From the NCBI GenBank assembly GCA_934589835.1, contig CAKTOK010000020.1:1-28588 (forward strand): 28,588 nucleotides of DNA. Direction: 5' to 3'. Below the pieces are notes generated by a model, which saw only the letters and a list, made by a program, of their open reading frames with translations, ran no database searches and was not told where the DNA came from. The stretch is from an uncultured Oscillospiraceae bacterium (GTDB lineage Bacteria > Bacillota > Clostridia > Oscillospirales > Oscillospiraceae). The translations under genes were made by a program, and so were the position numbers. Of the stretch, positions 8,057-17,101 are shown piece after piece (position 1 is the first letter of the stretch; every line of letters begins with the position of its first letter).

Positions 8057-9118
8057 ATGGTTTATATCTTAGCGGCCATTCTGGTGTTCGGCGTGCTCAT
8101 CGCTGTCCACGAGCTGGGCCATTTCATGGCGGCCAAGGCCTGCGGCGTGCGGGTCAACGAATTCTCCATCGGCATGGGGCCGGCGCTGTGGAAAAAACAG
8201 AAGGGAGAGACGCTGTATGCCCTGCGGCTGTTCCCCGTGGGCGGCTTCTGCGCCATGGAGGGCGAGGAGGAGGACTCCAACGATCCCCGCTCCCTGAACC
8301 GGCAGGGCTTCTGGGCCAAGCTCCTGATCTTCGCGGCGGGCGCGGCCATGAATTTTCTGGCAGGGCTTCTGATCATTCTGGCGCTGTACGCCGATGCAAA
8401 GGCGTTTTACGTACCGGTCATCGCCGATTTTGCCGATGGCTGCCCGCTGGAGAGTGCCGAGGGCCTGCAAACAGGGGACCGGCTGGTGAGCATCGACGGT
8501 GAACGGGTGTACGTGTACAGCGATATCAGGCTGCTGCTGAGCCGCAACGCCACCGGCGTCTTTGATCTGGTGGTGGAGCGGAACGGAGAAAGGGTCACGC
8601 TCCGCGACTTTCCCATGGAGGCGCGGGAGTACACGGACCAGAACGGGAAGACCTACACCGGCTACGGCCTGTACTTCGGAACGGAGGAGGCCACGCTGGG
8701 GAAGAAGCTGTCCTATACCTGGAACAACGCCATGGACTTCGTGCGTTTGGTGCGGCTGAGCCTGCAGATGCTGCTGACCGGCGAGGCGGGGGTAAAGGAC
8801 CTGAGCGGTCCTGTGGGCATCGTATCCACCATGACCGAGGTGGGCGAGCAGGCGGCGACTCCCCGTGCGGCGGTGGAGAACATCGCCTATCTGGCGGCGC
8901 TCATCGCCGTGAATCTGGCAGTGATGAACCTGCTGCCCCTGCCGGCGCTGGACGGCGGCAAGATCTTCTTTCTGGTTCTCAACGCCATCGGCCTGGCGCT
9001 GTTCCACAAACAGATCCCGGCGAAATACGAAAACTATATCCACTTTGCGGGCCTTGTGCTGCTGCTGGCGCTGATGGCGGTCATCACGTTCAGCGACGTG
9101 TGGAAGCTGATACACTGA
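8057..9118 (+). CDS. rseP: RIP metalloprotease, site-2 protease family
   Basis: This 353-residue intramembrane zinc protease cuts transmembrane substrates such as anti-sigma factors and pheromone precursors. HELGH at residues 18-22 in the first helix is the zinc site. The second catalytic motif, NLLPLPALDGGK, lies near 292-303. A single PDZ domain sits between about 115 and 195, as is usual in Firmicutes (two in E. coli). Four membrane helices are visible. AAGGAG is placed before the ATG at 8057. The natural substrate cannot be inferred; no anti-sigma factor gene is in the window. Confidence 0.95.
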   Translation: MVYILAAILVFGVLIAVHELGHFMAAKACGVRVNEFSIGMGPALWKKQKGETLYALRLFPVGGFCAMEGEEEDSNDPRSLNRQGFWAKLLIFAAGAAMNFLAGLLIILALYADAKAFYVPVIADFADGCPLESAEGLQTGDRLVSIDGERVYVYSDIRLLLSRNATGVFDLVVERNGERVTLRDFPMEAREYTDQNGKTYTGYGLYFGTEEATLGKKLSYTWNNAMDFVRLVRLSLQMLLTGEAGVKDLSGPVGIVSTMTEVGEQAATPRAAVENIAYLAALIAVNLAVMNLLPLPALDGGKIFFLVLNAIGLALFHKQIPAKYENYIHFAGLVLLLALMAVITFSDVWKLIH

Positions 9119-9128
9119 GGGGGATACG

Positions 9129-10166
9129 ATGAGCAGACAGATCATGGTGGGCGGCGTGGCCGTGGGCGGCGGCGCACCGGTGAGCATCCAGTCCATGTGC
9201 AATACCGCCACGGAGGACGTGGCCGCCACCGTGGGACAGATCCTGCGGCTGGAGCAGGCAGGCTGCCAGATCATCCGCGTGGCCGTTCCCACGGAGGAGG
9301 CCGCGCGGGCCATCCCCGCCATCAAATCACAGATCCATATTCCGCTGGTGGCGGATATCCACTTTGATTATAAGCTGGCGCTCCTGTGCGCGCAGGGCGG
9401 CATCGACAAGATCCGCATCAACCCCGGGAACATCGGCGCGCGAGAGCGGGTGCGGATCGTGGCCGATGCCTGCCGCGAACGGGGCATTCCCATCCGCGTG
9501 GGCGTCAACGGCGGATCGCTGGAGAAGGACCTGCTGGCCAGATACGGCGGCGTGACGGCGCAGGCGCTGGTGGACAGCGCTATGGGACACGTTCACCTGC
9601 TGAACGACTGCGGCTTCGATGATATCTGTATCTCCGTGAAGTGCTCGCGGGTGCCGGTGAACATGGAGGCCTACCGGATGCTCCGCGAGCAGACGGACTA
9701 CCCGCTGCATCTGGGCGTGACGGAGGCGGGCACGCCGGAGATGGGCGTGCTGAAGTCCGCCATTGGCATCGGCGGCCTATTGTGCATGGGCGTGGGCGAC
9801 ACGCTGCGGGTGAGCCTGACGGCGGACCCCGCGGAGGAGGTCGTCGCGGCCAAGCGCATTCTGCAGGCGGCAGGCATCCGGCGCAGCGGGCCGGACCTGA
9901 TCTCCTGCCCCACCTGTGGGCGGACGAAATACGACATGATCCCCATCGCGCGGGAGGTGGAGCGGCGGCTGCAAGGCTGCGGCAAGCCCATCACCGTGGC
10001 GGTGATGGGCTGCGTGGTCAACGGGCCCGGCGAGGCGTCCGGCGCGGACGTGGGCATCGCCGGCGGAAAGGGAGAGGGCCTGCTGTTTGCCAGGGGGAAG
10101 GTACTGCGGAAGGTGCCGCAGGAACAGCTGGTGGACGCGCTGTTTGAGGAAATAGACAAGCTATAA
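9129..10166 (+). CDS. ispG: 4-hydroxy-3-methylbut-2-enyl diphosphate synthase, flavodoxin type
   Basis: This 345-residue iron-sulphur enzyme converts MEcPP to HMBPP, the penultimate step of the MEP pathway. An N-terminal TIM barrel begins with VGGVAVGGGAPVSIQSMCNT, and a C-terminal domain carries the [4Fe-4S] ligands. The ligand pattern is exact: C-x2-C in ISCPTCGR (about 260-263), then 31 residues to the third Cys in MGCVVNGPGEA, followed six residues later by the Glu ligand. The start follows TGAGGGGG by five bases. It lies ten bases after rseP and nine before polC. Confidence 0.97.
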   Translation: MSRQIMVGGVAVGGGAPVSIQSMCNTATEDVAATVGQILRLEQAGCQIIRVAVPTEEAARAIPAIKSQIHIPLVADIHFDYKLALLCAQGGIDKIRINPGNIGARERVRIVADACRERGIPIRVGVNGGSLEKDLLARYGGVTAQALVDSAMGHVHLLNDCGFDDICISVKCSRVPVNMEAYRMLREQTDYPLHLGVTEAGTPEMGVLKSAIGIGGLLCMGVGDTLRVSLTADPAEEVVAAKRILQAAGIRRSGPDLISCPTCGRTKYDMIPIAREVERRLQGCGKPITVAVMGCVVNGPGEASGADVGIAGGKGEGLLFARGKVLRKVPQEQLVDALFEEIDKL

Positions 10167-10175
10167 GGTGAGACA

Positions 10176-13100
10176 ATGGCGGAGAAATTACCGTTTTTTA
10201 CATTATTTGAGAGCTTTCAGGCGCCGCGCCAGCTGCGCCTGCTGCTGCACGATGCCTACGTGACCGGCGCGGTGCTGGATCGCGAGGCCCGTACCATCGA
10301 GCTGCAGGCGGTGAGCGGGGAGGCGCTGCCGGAGGCGGCGGTGGAGTCGCTGGAGCACATGCTGGCGGAGCAGTACGATCTGCGCCGCGTACAGCTGCAC
10401 TTCACGGTGCCGCCCGCCGCCGGAAAGGGCGGCAGCGACCTGCTGTACGGCAAGGAGATCAAGGGCCGCGTCATTCCCATCGCCGAGCTGAGCCTGAAAA
10501 TGGGCGCGGCGGTGGTGGAGGGACGTGTGTTCGGCATGGAGTGCTACGAGACGCGGCGGCCCGGTCAGTGGTGCCTGAACTTCGACATGACCGACGAGCA
10601 CGGCTCCGTGTCTGTGCGGAAGTACATGGACGAGAAGGACGCCAGAGCGCTGGGCGACACCGTCAGCGACGGGATGTGGCTGCGGGTACAGGGCAAGCTG
10701 ACCCTGACCTTCGACGGAAAGGATGTCCAGCTCCAGCCCCTCAGCATCATGCGTATCCGGCACGAGGGCCGGAAGGATACCGCCGCGGAGAAGCGTGTGG
10801 AGCTGCATCTCCATACCCAGATGAGCACCATGGACGCCCTGACCGATGTGGGCAAGGTGGTGGCGCAGGCGGCGGCCTGGGGCCACCCCGCCATCGCCAT
10901 CACGGACCACGGCACGGTGCAGGCGTTCCCCAAGGCACGGGATGCCGGTAAAAAGGGCAAGATCAAGATCCTCTACGGCGTAGAGGGGTATTTCGTCAAC
11001 AATCTGGACGACCGTATCGCCGTCCACGGGCCGCAGGATCAGTCCTTCTCCGATGAGATCGTATGCTTTGACATCGAGACCACGGGCCTGAAGGTGGCGC
11101 GGGAGGCCATCACCGAGATCGGCGCCGTGGTGCTGAAGAACGGCGAGATCACCCAGCGGTTCCAGACCTTCGTGAATCCCAACCGGCGGCTGACGCCGGA
11201 GATCATCGGCCTGACCGGCATCACCGACGCCATGCTGGCGGACGCGCCTCAGCTGAAGGAGGCGCTGACGGCATTCCTGCAGTTTGTGAACGGCCGGCCG
11301 CTGGCGGCCCACAACGCGGAGTTTGACATCAGCTTCATTCGGGCGGGCTGCCGCAAGGTGGGGCTGGACTTCGACCCGACGTATGTGGACTCTCTCATTC
11401 TGGCGCAGAACCTGCTGCCGGAGCTGAACAAGTACAAGCTGGACATCGTGGCGGAGCATCTGGAGCTGCCCGCCTTCAACCACCACCGCGCCTCCGATGA
11501 TGCGGCCATGGTGGGCTATATGCTCATCCCGTTTTTTCAGAAAATGCAAAAGGAGCTGGGCATCGACCGTCTCCAGCAGATCAACGGCGAGATGCTGAAG
11601 CTGCGGCCCAAGGGCAGCAAGTCCTCCCGCTTCCCCAAGCATATCATTATTCTGGCCAAGAACAAGCTGGGCCTGAAGCACCTGTACCAGCTGATTTCAG
11701 CCTCCAACCTGAAATACTTCAAGCGCGTGCCCATCATCCCCAAGACGGAGCTGATGGCGCACCGCGAGGGCCTGATCATCGGCTCGGCCTGCGAGGCGGG
11801 GGAGCTGTTCCGCGCCGTGGCCGATCATAAGGACTGGGCGGAGCTCAGGCGCATCGCGTCGTTCTACGACTATCTGGAGATCCAGCCCATCTGCAACAAC
11901 CTGTTCATGCTGCGAAACGGCGATGTCCAGTCGGAGGAGGAGCTGCGGGACTTCAACCGCACCATCGTCCGGCTGGGACAGGAGCTGGGCAAGCCGGTGT
12001 GCGCCACCGGCGACGTGCATTTTCAGGAGCCGGAGGACGAGGTGTACCGCCATATCCTGCTGGCCAGCAAGAAATTCCCCGATGCCGATGCGCCCCTGCC
12101 CATCTATTTCAAGACCACCGACGAGATGCTGCGGGAGTTCGCGTATCTGGGGGAGGAGACGGCCCATCGCGTGGTCATCGACGACCCGCGCCGCATCGCC
12201 GACCGCATCGAGGAGATCGAGCTGCTGCCTCCGGGACAGCTGTTCCCGCCGCGGCTGGAGAACTCCGAGCAGGAGCTGCACGACATGGTGTGGGACAAGT
12301 GCCACGCCCTGTACGGCGACCAGCCGCCCCAGCTCATCGTGGACCGGCTGGAGGTGGAGCTCAAGAGCATCCTCGGCAAATACGATGTGGTGTATATGTC
12401 GGCCCAGAAGCTGGTGCAGCGCAGTCTGGAGAATGGCTATCTGGTAGGCTCCCGAGGCTCTGTCGGCTCCAGTCTGGTGGCGTATATGTCCGGCATCACG
12501 GAGGTGAACTCCCTGCCGCCCCACTACCGCTGCCCCAAGTGCAAGCACACGGAGTTTGTCACCGATGGCAGCTACGGCTGCGGCGCGGATATGCCGGACA
12601 AGGTGTGCCCCCAGTGCGGAGAGCGGTACGTCAAGGACGGGTTCGACATCCCCTTTGAGACATTTCTGGGCTATGGCGGCGGCAAGGTGCCGGATATCGA
12701 TTTGAACTTCTCCGGCGAATATCAGGCCCGCGCCCACCAGCACGCCATCGAGATGTTCGGCAAGACGCAGGTGTTCCGCGCCGGCACCATCGGCACGCTG
12801 GCGGAAAAGACGGCGTTCGGCATGGTGAAGAAGTATCTGGAGGAGCGGGGGCAGACGGCGTCCAATGCCGAAATGAACCGGCTGACCCAGGGCTGCGTCG
12901 GCGTCCGGCGCACCACAGGCCAGCATCCGGGCGGTCTGGTGGTGGTCCCTGACGACATGGACGTAGAGGACTTCACGGCGGTGCAGCATCCGGCGGACGA
13001 TGCAGGCAGCGAGACCATCACCACCCACTTCGAATATCACTGCATGGAGGACAACCTGCTGAAGCTGGATATGCTGGGACACGATGATCCCACCATGATC

Positions 13101-14123
13101 CGGATGCTGGAGGATCTGACGGGCGTGAACGCCCGTACCATCCCGCTGGACGATCCGGATACCATGAGCATCTTCACGTCCTCCAGGGTGCTGGGCTTCG
13201 AAAATGACGAGGTACTGGGCCCCACGGGAGCCGTGGCCATTCCCGAGTTCAACACGCGGTTCACCCGCGGGATGCTGATGGACACCCAGCCCAAGGACTT
13301 CAACACGCTGGTGCGGCTTTCCGGCTTTTCCCACGGTACGGACGTGTGGCTGGGCAATGCGCGGGAGCTGATCGTCAGCGGTACCGCCTCCGTTCTGGAG
13401 ACGGTGGGCTGCCGCGACGACATCATGCTGTACCTCATCTCCATGGGGCTGGATCCGAAGATGTCCTTCAAGATCATGGAGGCCGTCCGTAAGGGTAAGG
13501 TGAAAAAGGGCGGCTTTCAGGAGGGCTGGGAGGAGGCCATGCGGGAGCATGAGGTGCCGGACTGGTACATCGGCTCGCTGGCCAAGATCGGCTACCTGTT
13601 CCCCAAGGCTCACGCCGTGGCCTACGTGATGATGGCGTTCCGCATCGCGTGGTTCAAGGTTCACCGCCCGCTGGCGTTCTACGCCACGTTCTTCTCCATC
13701 CGCGCCAAGGCCTTCGACGCCGAATACTGCTGCGCCGGTCTGGACGCGGTGAAGCGGAAGATCAGGGAGATCGAGAACAACAAGGATGCCACCGATGTGG
13801 AGCAGAACCTGCTGGTGACGCTGGAGGTGTGCTATGAGTTCTACCTGCGGGGCTTCCACTTCGATACCATCGACATCTATAAGTCCGACGCCACGCGGTT
13901 CGTGGTGACGGAGAACGGCCTGCTGCCGCCCTTCGTGACGGTACACGGACTGGGCGAGGCGGCGGCGCTGGATACGGTGGAGAAGCGGAAGGGGAAGACC
14001 TTCATCTCCGTGGAGGAGTTCGCTACCACCTGCAGCAAGCTGAGCAAGACGCACATCGAGCAGCTCAAGGCGCTGGGCGCCTTTGCCGGCATGGCGGACA
14101 CCAGTCAGGTGAGCCTGTTCTGA
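10176..14123 (+). CDS. polC: DNA polymerase III, PolC-type (Gram-positive replicative polymerase)
   Basis: This 1315-residue protein is the main leading-strand replicase of low-GC Gram-positive bacteria. From the N-terminus: a short N-terminal region, an OB-fold (about 85-195), the first half of a PHP domain starting with ELHLHTQMSTMDA (about 208), an inserted DEDDh 3'-5' exonuclease with FDIETTGL (about 297), AHNAEFDISF and the HRASDD motif, the rest of PHP, then the polymerase core. There GSRGSVGSSLVAYM (about 757), a four-Cys zinc module CPKC...CG...CPQC (about 785-813), PDIDLNFSGEYQ (about 838) and LLKLDMLGHDDP supply the catalytic aspartates. All key residues are present. The chain is shorter than B. 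subtilis PolC (1437 residues), and the deficit is in front of PHP. It ends the pyrH operon. Confidence 0.97.
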   Translation: MAEKLPFFTLFESFQAPRQLRLLLHDAYVTGAVLDREARTIELQAVSGEALPEAAVESLEHMLAEQYDLRRVQLHFTVPPAAGKGGSDLLYGKEIKGRVIPIAELSLKMGAAVVEGRVFGMECYETRRPGQWCLNFDMTDEHGSVSVRKYMDEKDARALGDTVSDGMWLRVQGKLTLTFDGKDVQLQPLSIMRIRHEGRKDTAAEKRVELHLHTQMSTMDALTDVGKVVAQAAAWGHPAIAITDHGTVQAFPKARDAGKKGKIKILYGVEGYFVNNLDDRIAVHGPQDQSFSDEIVCFDIETTGLKVAREAITEIGAVVLKNGEITQRFQTFVNPNRRLTPEIIGLTGITDAMLADAPQLKEALTAFLQFVNGRPLAAHNAEFDISFIRAGCRKVGLDFDPTYVDSLILAQNLLPELNKYKLDIVAEHLELPAFNHHRASDDAAMVGYMLIPFFQKMQKELGIDRLQQINGEMLKLRPKGSKSSRFPKHIIILAKNKLGLKHLYQLISASNLKYFKRVPIIPKTELMAHREGLIIGSACEAGELFRAVADHKDWAELRRIASFYDYLEIQPICNNLFMLRNGDVQSEEELRDFNRTIVRLGQELGKPVCATGDVHFQEPEDEVYRHILLASKKFPDADAPLPIYFKTTDEMLREFAYLGEETAHRVVIDDPRRIADRIEEIELLPPGQLFPPRLENSEQELHDMVWDKCHALYGDQPPQLIVDRLEVELKSILGKYDVVYMSAQKLVQRSLENGYLVGSRGSVGSSLVAYMSGITEVNSLPPHYRCPKCKHTEFVTDGSYGCGADMPDKVCPQCGERYVKDGFDIPFETFLGYGGGKVPDIDLNFSGEYQARAHQHAIEMFGKTQVFRAGTIGTLAEKTAFGMVKKYLEERGQTASNAEMNRLTQGCVGVRRTTGQHPGGLVVVPDDMDVEDFTAVQHPADDAGSETITTHFEYHCMEDNLLKLDMLGHDDPTMIRMLEDLTGVNARTIPLDDPDTMSIFTSSRVLGFENDEVLGPTGAVAIPEFNTRFTRGMLMDTQPKDFNTLVRLSGFSHGTDVWLGNARELIVSGTASVLETVGCRDDIMLYLISMGLDPKMSFKIMEAVRKGKVKKGGFQEGWEEAMREHEVPDWYIGSLAKIGYLFPKAHAVAYVMMAFRIAWFKVHRPLAFYATFFSIRAKAFDAEYCCAGLDAVKRKIREIENNKDATDVEQNLLVTLEVCYEFYLRGFHFDTIDIYKSDATRFVVTENGLLPPFVTVHGLGEAAALDTVEKRKGKTFISVEEFATTCSKLSKTHIEQLKALGAFAGMADTSQVSLF

Positions 14124-14130
14124 ACGCAAT

Positions 14131-14169
14131 AAAAGGACCCTGCGGGACTGCGGCCCGCAGGGTCCTTTT
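14131..14169. terminator. Bidirectional terminator between polC and the EamA transporter gene
   Basis: A perfect 16-bp inverted repeat (14131-14146 with 14154-14169) encloses a seven-base loop. AAAA and TTTT at the two outer ends allow termination of both convergent operons. Confidence 0.92.
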
Positions 14170-14180
14170 GCGATGAAGTC

Positions 14181-15095
14181 TTACTCCGCTTTTTTCTTCA
14201 CGGGGAACTGGATCTGCGCCAGAATGACGGCGGCGAACATAACGACGCAGCCGATGTACTCTCGGGCGGTCATCTGCTGCTTGAGGATGATGGCGCCCGC
14301 GATGACGGCAAACACGCTCTCCAGACTCAGCAGGATGGTAACAACGGTGGGGTTGGAGTCCTTCTGGGCCAGAATTTGCAGGGTATAGGCCACGCCGGAG
14401 GAGAACACGCCCACATACAGAATAGGCAGCGCGCAGGACAGAATGGCGCTCCAATCGGGGCTGCTGAACACCAGCGAGCAGAGGGTGGACCAGACGGCGG
14501 CCACCAGAAACTGCATACAGCTGAGCTTGATGCCGTCCACCTTGGCGGTAAAGTGGTCGATGACCAGGATGTGGATGGCGAAGCACACGGCGCACACCAG
14601 CACCAGCAGGTCGCTGGGCGCGATGGAGAAATCGCCCTTGATGCACAGCAGGTACAGCGACACCACCGACAGCACCACGGCGATCCATGTGGGGACGCTC
14701 ACCTTACGCTTGAAGAACAGACCGAACACGGGGACCAGTACCACATACAGCGCCGTGATGAAGCCCGCCTTGCCGGCGTCGGTACCGGCCACCAGACCGG
14801 CCTGCTGGAAGTTGGAGGCAACGGCCAGCGCCGTGCCGCAGCACAGGCCGCCCACAAGCAGGTCCCTGCGGCTCCGCTTTTTCTCGGCCGCGGTGAGAAC
14901 GGGCGTGTCCTTTTTCAGCCGGTCGGAGATGAAAATGATGATGAGCAGCACCACCACCGCGATATAGGAGCGGACGGCGTTGAAGGTGAAGGCGTCGATC
15001 GCATCGGCGCAGAGGTCCTGCGCCACAAAGGCGGTGCCCCAGATAAAGGCGGCCAGAATGGGGAAGACCACCTGCCGCATCTGATTGTGTTTCAT
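14181..15095 (-). CDS. EamA/RhaT-family (DMT superfamily) transporter
   Basis: This is a 304-residue integral membrane protein with ten predicted helices in two homologous five-helix halves, the EamA pattern. The N-terminal half opens with PILAAFIWGTAFVAQD, and the C-terminal half contains the typical SGVAYTLQILAQK and SLESVFAVIAGAIILKQ segments. Family members export amino acids, sugars or metabolites; no substrate can be named here. The tail is short and lysine-rich (FPVKKKAE). It begins 24 bases after the plsY stop and so is probably the last gene of the DUF512-der-plsY operon. AAAGGA lies about nine bases before the ATG. Confidence 0.9.
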   Translation of the reverse strand: MKHNQMRQVVFPILAAFIWGTAFVAQDLCADAIDAFTFNAVRSYIAVVVLLIIIFISDRLKKDTPVLTAAEKKRSRRDLLVGGLCCGTALAVASNFQQAGLVAGTDAGKAGFITALYVVLVPVFGLFFKRKVSVPTWIAVVLSVVSLYLLCIKGDFSIAPSDLLVLVCAVCFAIHILVIDHFTAKVDGIKLSCMQFLVAAVWSTLCSLVFSSPDWSAILSCALPILYVGVFSSGVAYTLQILAQKDSNPTVVTILLSLESVFAVIAGAIILKQQMTAREYIGCVVMFAAVILAQIQFPVKKKAE

Positions 15096-15119
15096 GGATT
15101 GCTTTCCTTTCTCTCTGTG

Positions 15120-15773
15120 TTATTTCTCTTGCTCGGGGCCGGTGTGCCAGCAGAAGCGGCGCTCCTGACCCCGCAGCAGACGCCGGATATTCTCGCGGTG
15201 GCACCAGACCACCAGCGCGGCGATGACCACCGCCAGCACCGTATACAGAACACTGTGGCCGCAGAAGAACCATGTGGACACGGGCATACTGACGGCGGCG
15301 GAGACGGAGCCGAGGGAAACGTACCGCGTCATCAGCCACAGCGCGGCGAACAGGCCCCACGCGATCAGCGCGATGCGCCAGTCCAGCAGCCATACCAGCG
15401 TGCCGCCGGAGAGGATGCCCTTGCCGCCCTTGAAGCCGAAGAACACGGGGAACATATGGCCCAGCTCGCAGCCCAGCCCGCCCAGCAGCAGCCCCAGCGT
15501 GTGGTCGCCGCAGGTGTGGTACAGCAGGAAGCCGCCCAGCAGACAGGCCAGCACGGTCTTGCCCATGTCAAAGAGGATGACGCCCAGCGCGTAGCGGGCG
15601 CCGTAGGTGCGGTAGAAATTGGTGAGACCGGCATTGCCGCTGCCGTGCTGCCGCACGTCGTCGCGGATGATGAAATGGCTGACCATCACGGAGCCGTTGA
15701 GACAGCCCAGCAGGTAGCCCAGCAGCACGGCGACCAGCACCATGCCTGCGGTCAGAAAGGGAGTTTCGTTCAC
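15120..15773 (-). CDS. plsY: Acyl-phosphate glycerol-3-phosphate acyltransferase
   Basis: This 217-residue membrane enzyme transfers an acyl chain from acyl-phosphate to glycerol 3-phosphate, starting phospholipid synthesis together with PlsX. The three family motifs are present: GSGNAGLTNFYRTYG at 44-58, GHMFPVFFGFKGGKG at 105-119 and a third near VSLGSVSAA. Five helices are visible. It starts with GTG at 15773, overlapping the der stop in the sequence GTGA, which predicts translational coupling. The tail (RGQERRFCWHTGPEQEK) is slightly longer than average. Its product feeds, through PlsC, the phosphatidate used by CdsA. Confidence 0.95.
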   Translation of the reverse strand: MNETPFLTAGMVLVAVLLGYLLGCLNGSVMVSHFIIRDDVRQHGSGNAGLTNFYRTYGARYALGVILFDMGKTVLACLLGGFLLYHTCGDHTLGLLLGGLGCELGHMFPVFFGFKGGKGILSGGTLVWLLDWRIALIAWGLFAALWLMTRYVSLGSVSAAVSMPVSTWFFCGHSVLYTVLAVVIAALVVWCHRENIRRLLRGQERRFCWHTGPEQEK

Positions 15774-17098
15774 CCGTCATCCTCTCCCTTCTGGCGAATG
15801 GTGATGGTGATGGGCGTGCCCTCCAGCCCGAAGACGCTGCGGATCTGGTTTTCCAGATACCGCTGATAGGAGAAGTGGAACAGCTTCTTGTCGTTGCAGA
15901 AGATCACGAAGTGGGGGGGCTTGACGCCCACCTGCGTCATGTAGTAGATCTTCAGGCGCCGGCCCTTGTCCGTGGGGGGCTGCACGCGGGTCTGGGCGTC
16001 GGCCAGCACGCTGTTGAGCATACCGGTGGTAATACGCACCGCCGCCTGATCGTTGACGTAGTTGATCAGCTCAAACAGGCGGTTCACCCGCTGGCCCGTC
16101 AGGGCGGAGATGAACAGGATGGGGGCGTAGGGCATATAGCTCAGGTCGCGGCGGATGTCCTCCCGCATACGGTCCATGGTCTTGCCGTCCTTTTCAACGA
16201 GGTCCCACTTGTTGACCACGATGATGCAGGCCTTGCCCGCATCGTGGGCCAGACCGGCCACCTTGGTGTCCTGCTCCGTCACACCGTCCTGCGCGTCGAT
16301 GAGGATCAGGCACACGTCGCTGCGCTCGATGGCCATGGTGGCGCGAAGCACGCTGTATTTCTCGATGCTGTCGTCCACCTTGGACTTTTTCCGCATACCG
16401 GCGGTGTCGATGAAGTTGTACTTGCCGTAGCTGTTCTCAAAATAGCTGTCAATGGCGTCGCGGGTGGTACCGGCCACATTGCTGACGATGACCCGCTGCT
16501 CGCCCAGAATTTTGTTGGTCAGGCTGGACTTGCCCACATTGGGCTTGCCGATGATAGCCACCTGCACCACGTCGGAGTCCTCCTCCTCGCCGTCGTCGGG
16601 GGGCAGGTACTGGAAGCAGGCGTCCAGCAGGTCGCCGGTGCCGTGGCCGTGTACGGCGGAGATGGCGATGGGGTCGCCCAGCCCCAGATTGTAGAATTCG
16701 TAGAAGTCCGGGTCCACCGTACCGGTGGAGTCCATCTTATTCACCGCCAGCACGATGGGCTTGCGGCTGCGCTGGAGCATCCCCGCCACCTCCTGATCCG
16801 AGGCGGTAAGGCCGGTCTTGATGTCGGTGACAAAGATGATAACGTCCGCGTTGTCGATGGCGATCTGGGCCTGCTCCCGCATGAAGGACAGGATCTGATT
16901 ATCGGTGTTTGGCTCAATGCCGCCGGTGTCCACCAAACGGAACCTCCGGCCGGCCCACTCGCTCTCCCCGTAGATCCGGTCGCGGGTGACGCCAGGGGTA
17001 TCCTCTACAATGGAAAGACGCTTCCCGATGAGCTTGTTGAACAGCATGGACTTGCCCACGTTGGGGCGGCCCACAATGGCGATCAAAGGCTTTGCCAT
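15770..17098 (-). CDS. der: Ribosome biogenesis GTPase Der (EngA)
   Basis: This 442-residue protein has two GTPase domains in tandem followed by a KH-like domain, an arrangement unique to Der. It acts in late 50S subunit assembly. The first P-loop is GRPNVGKS at 10-17 with NKMD; the second is GKPNVGKS near 182-189 with DTAGMRKKSKVDDSIE and NKWD. The KH-like domain occupies about 350-442. The start follows AGGGAGGGA inside the end of the DUF512 gene, with a three-base gap. The DUF512-der-plsY order is conserved in many clostridia. Confidence 0.97.
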   Translation of the reverse strand: MAKPLIAIVGRPNVGKSMLFNKLIGKRLSIVEDTPGVTRDRIYGESEWAGRRFRLVDTGGIEPNTDNQILSFMREQAQIAIDNADVIIFVTDIKTGLTASDQEVAGMLQRSRKPIVLAVNKMDSTGTVDPDFYEFYNLGLGDPIAISAVHGHGTGDLLDACFQYLPPDDGEEEDSDVVQVAIIGKPNVGKSSLTNKILGEQRVIVSNVAGTTRDAIDSYFENSYGKYNFIDTAGMRKKSKVDDSIEKYSVLRATMAIERSDVCLILIDAQDGVTEQDTKVAGLAHDAGKACIIVVNKWDLVEKDGKTMDRMREDIRRDLSYMPYAPILFISALTGQRVNRLFELINYVNDQAAVRITTGMLNSVLADAQTRVQPPTDKGRRLKIYYMTQVGVKPPHFVIFCNDKKLFHFSYQRYLENQIRSVFGLEGTPITITIRQKGEDDG

Positions 17099-17101
17099 AA
17101 G

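Noticed and set aside
11697..14129. An 810-codon minus-strand open frame inside polC, and similar antisense frames opposite clpE (24734-26887), aroF (853-1956) and the MBL-fold gene (2981-4048)
   Set aside because: They mirror conserved genes, lack ribosome-binding sites and promoters, and show no recognisable protein motif.
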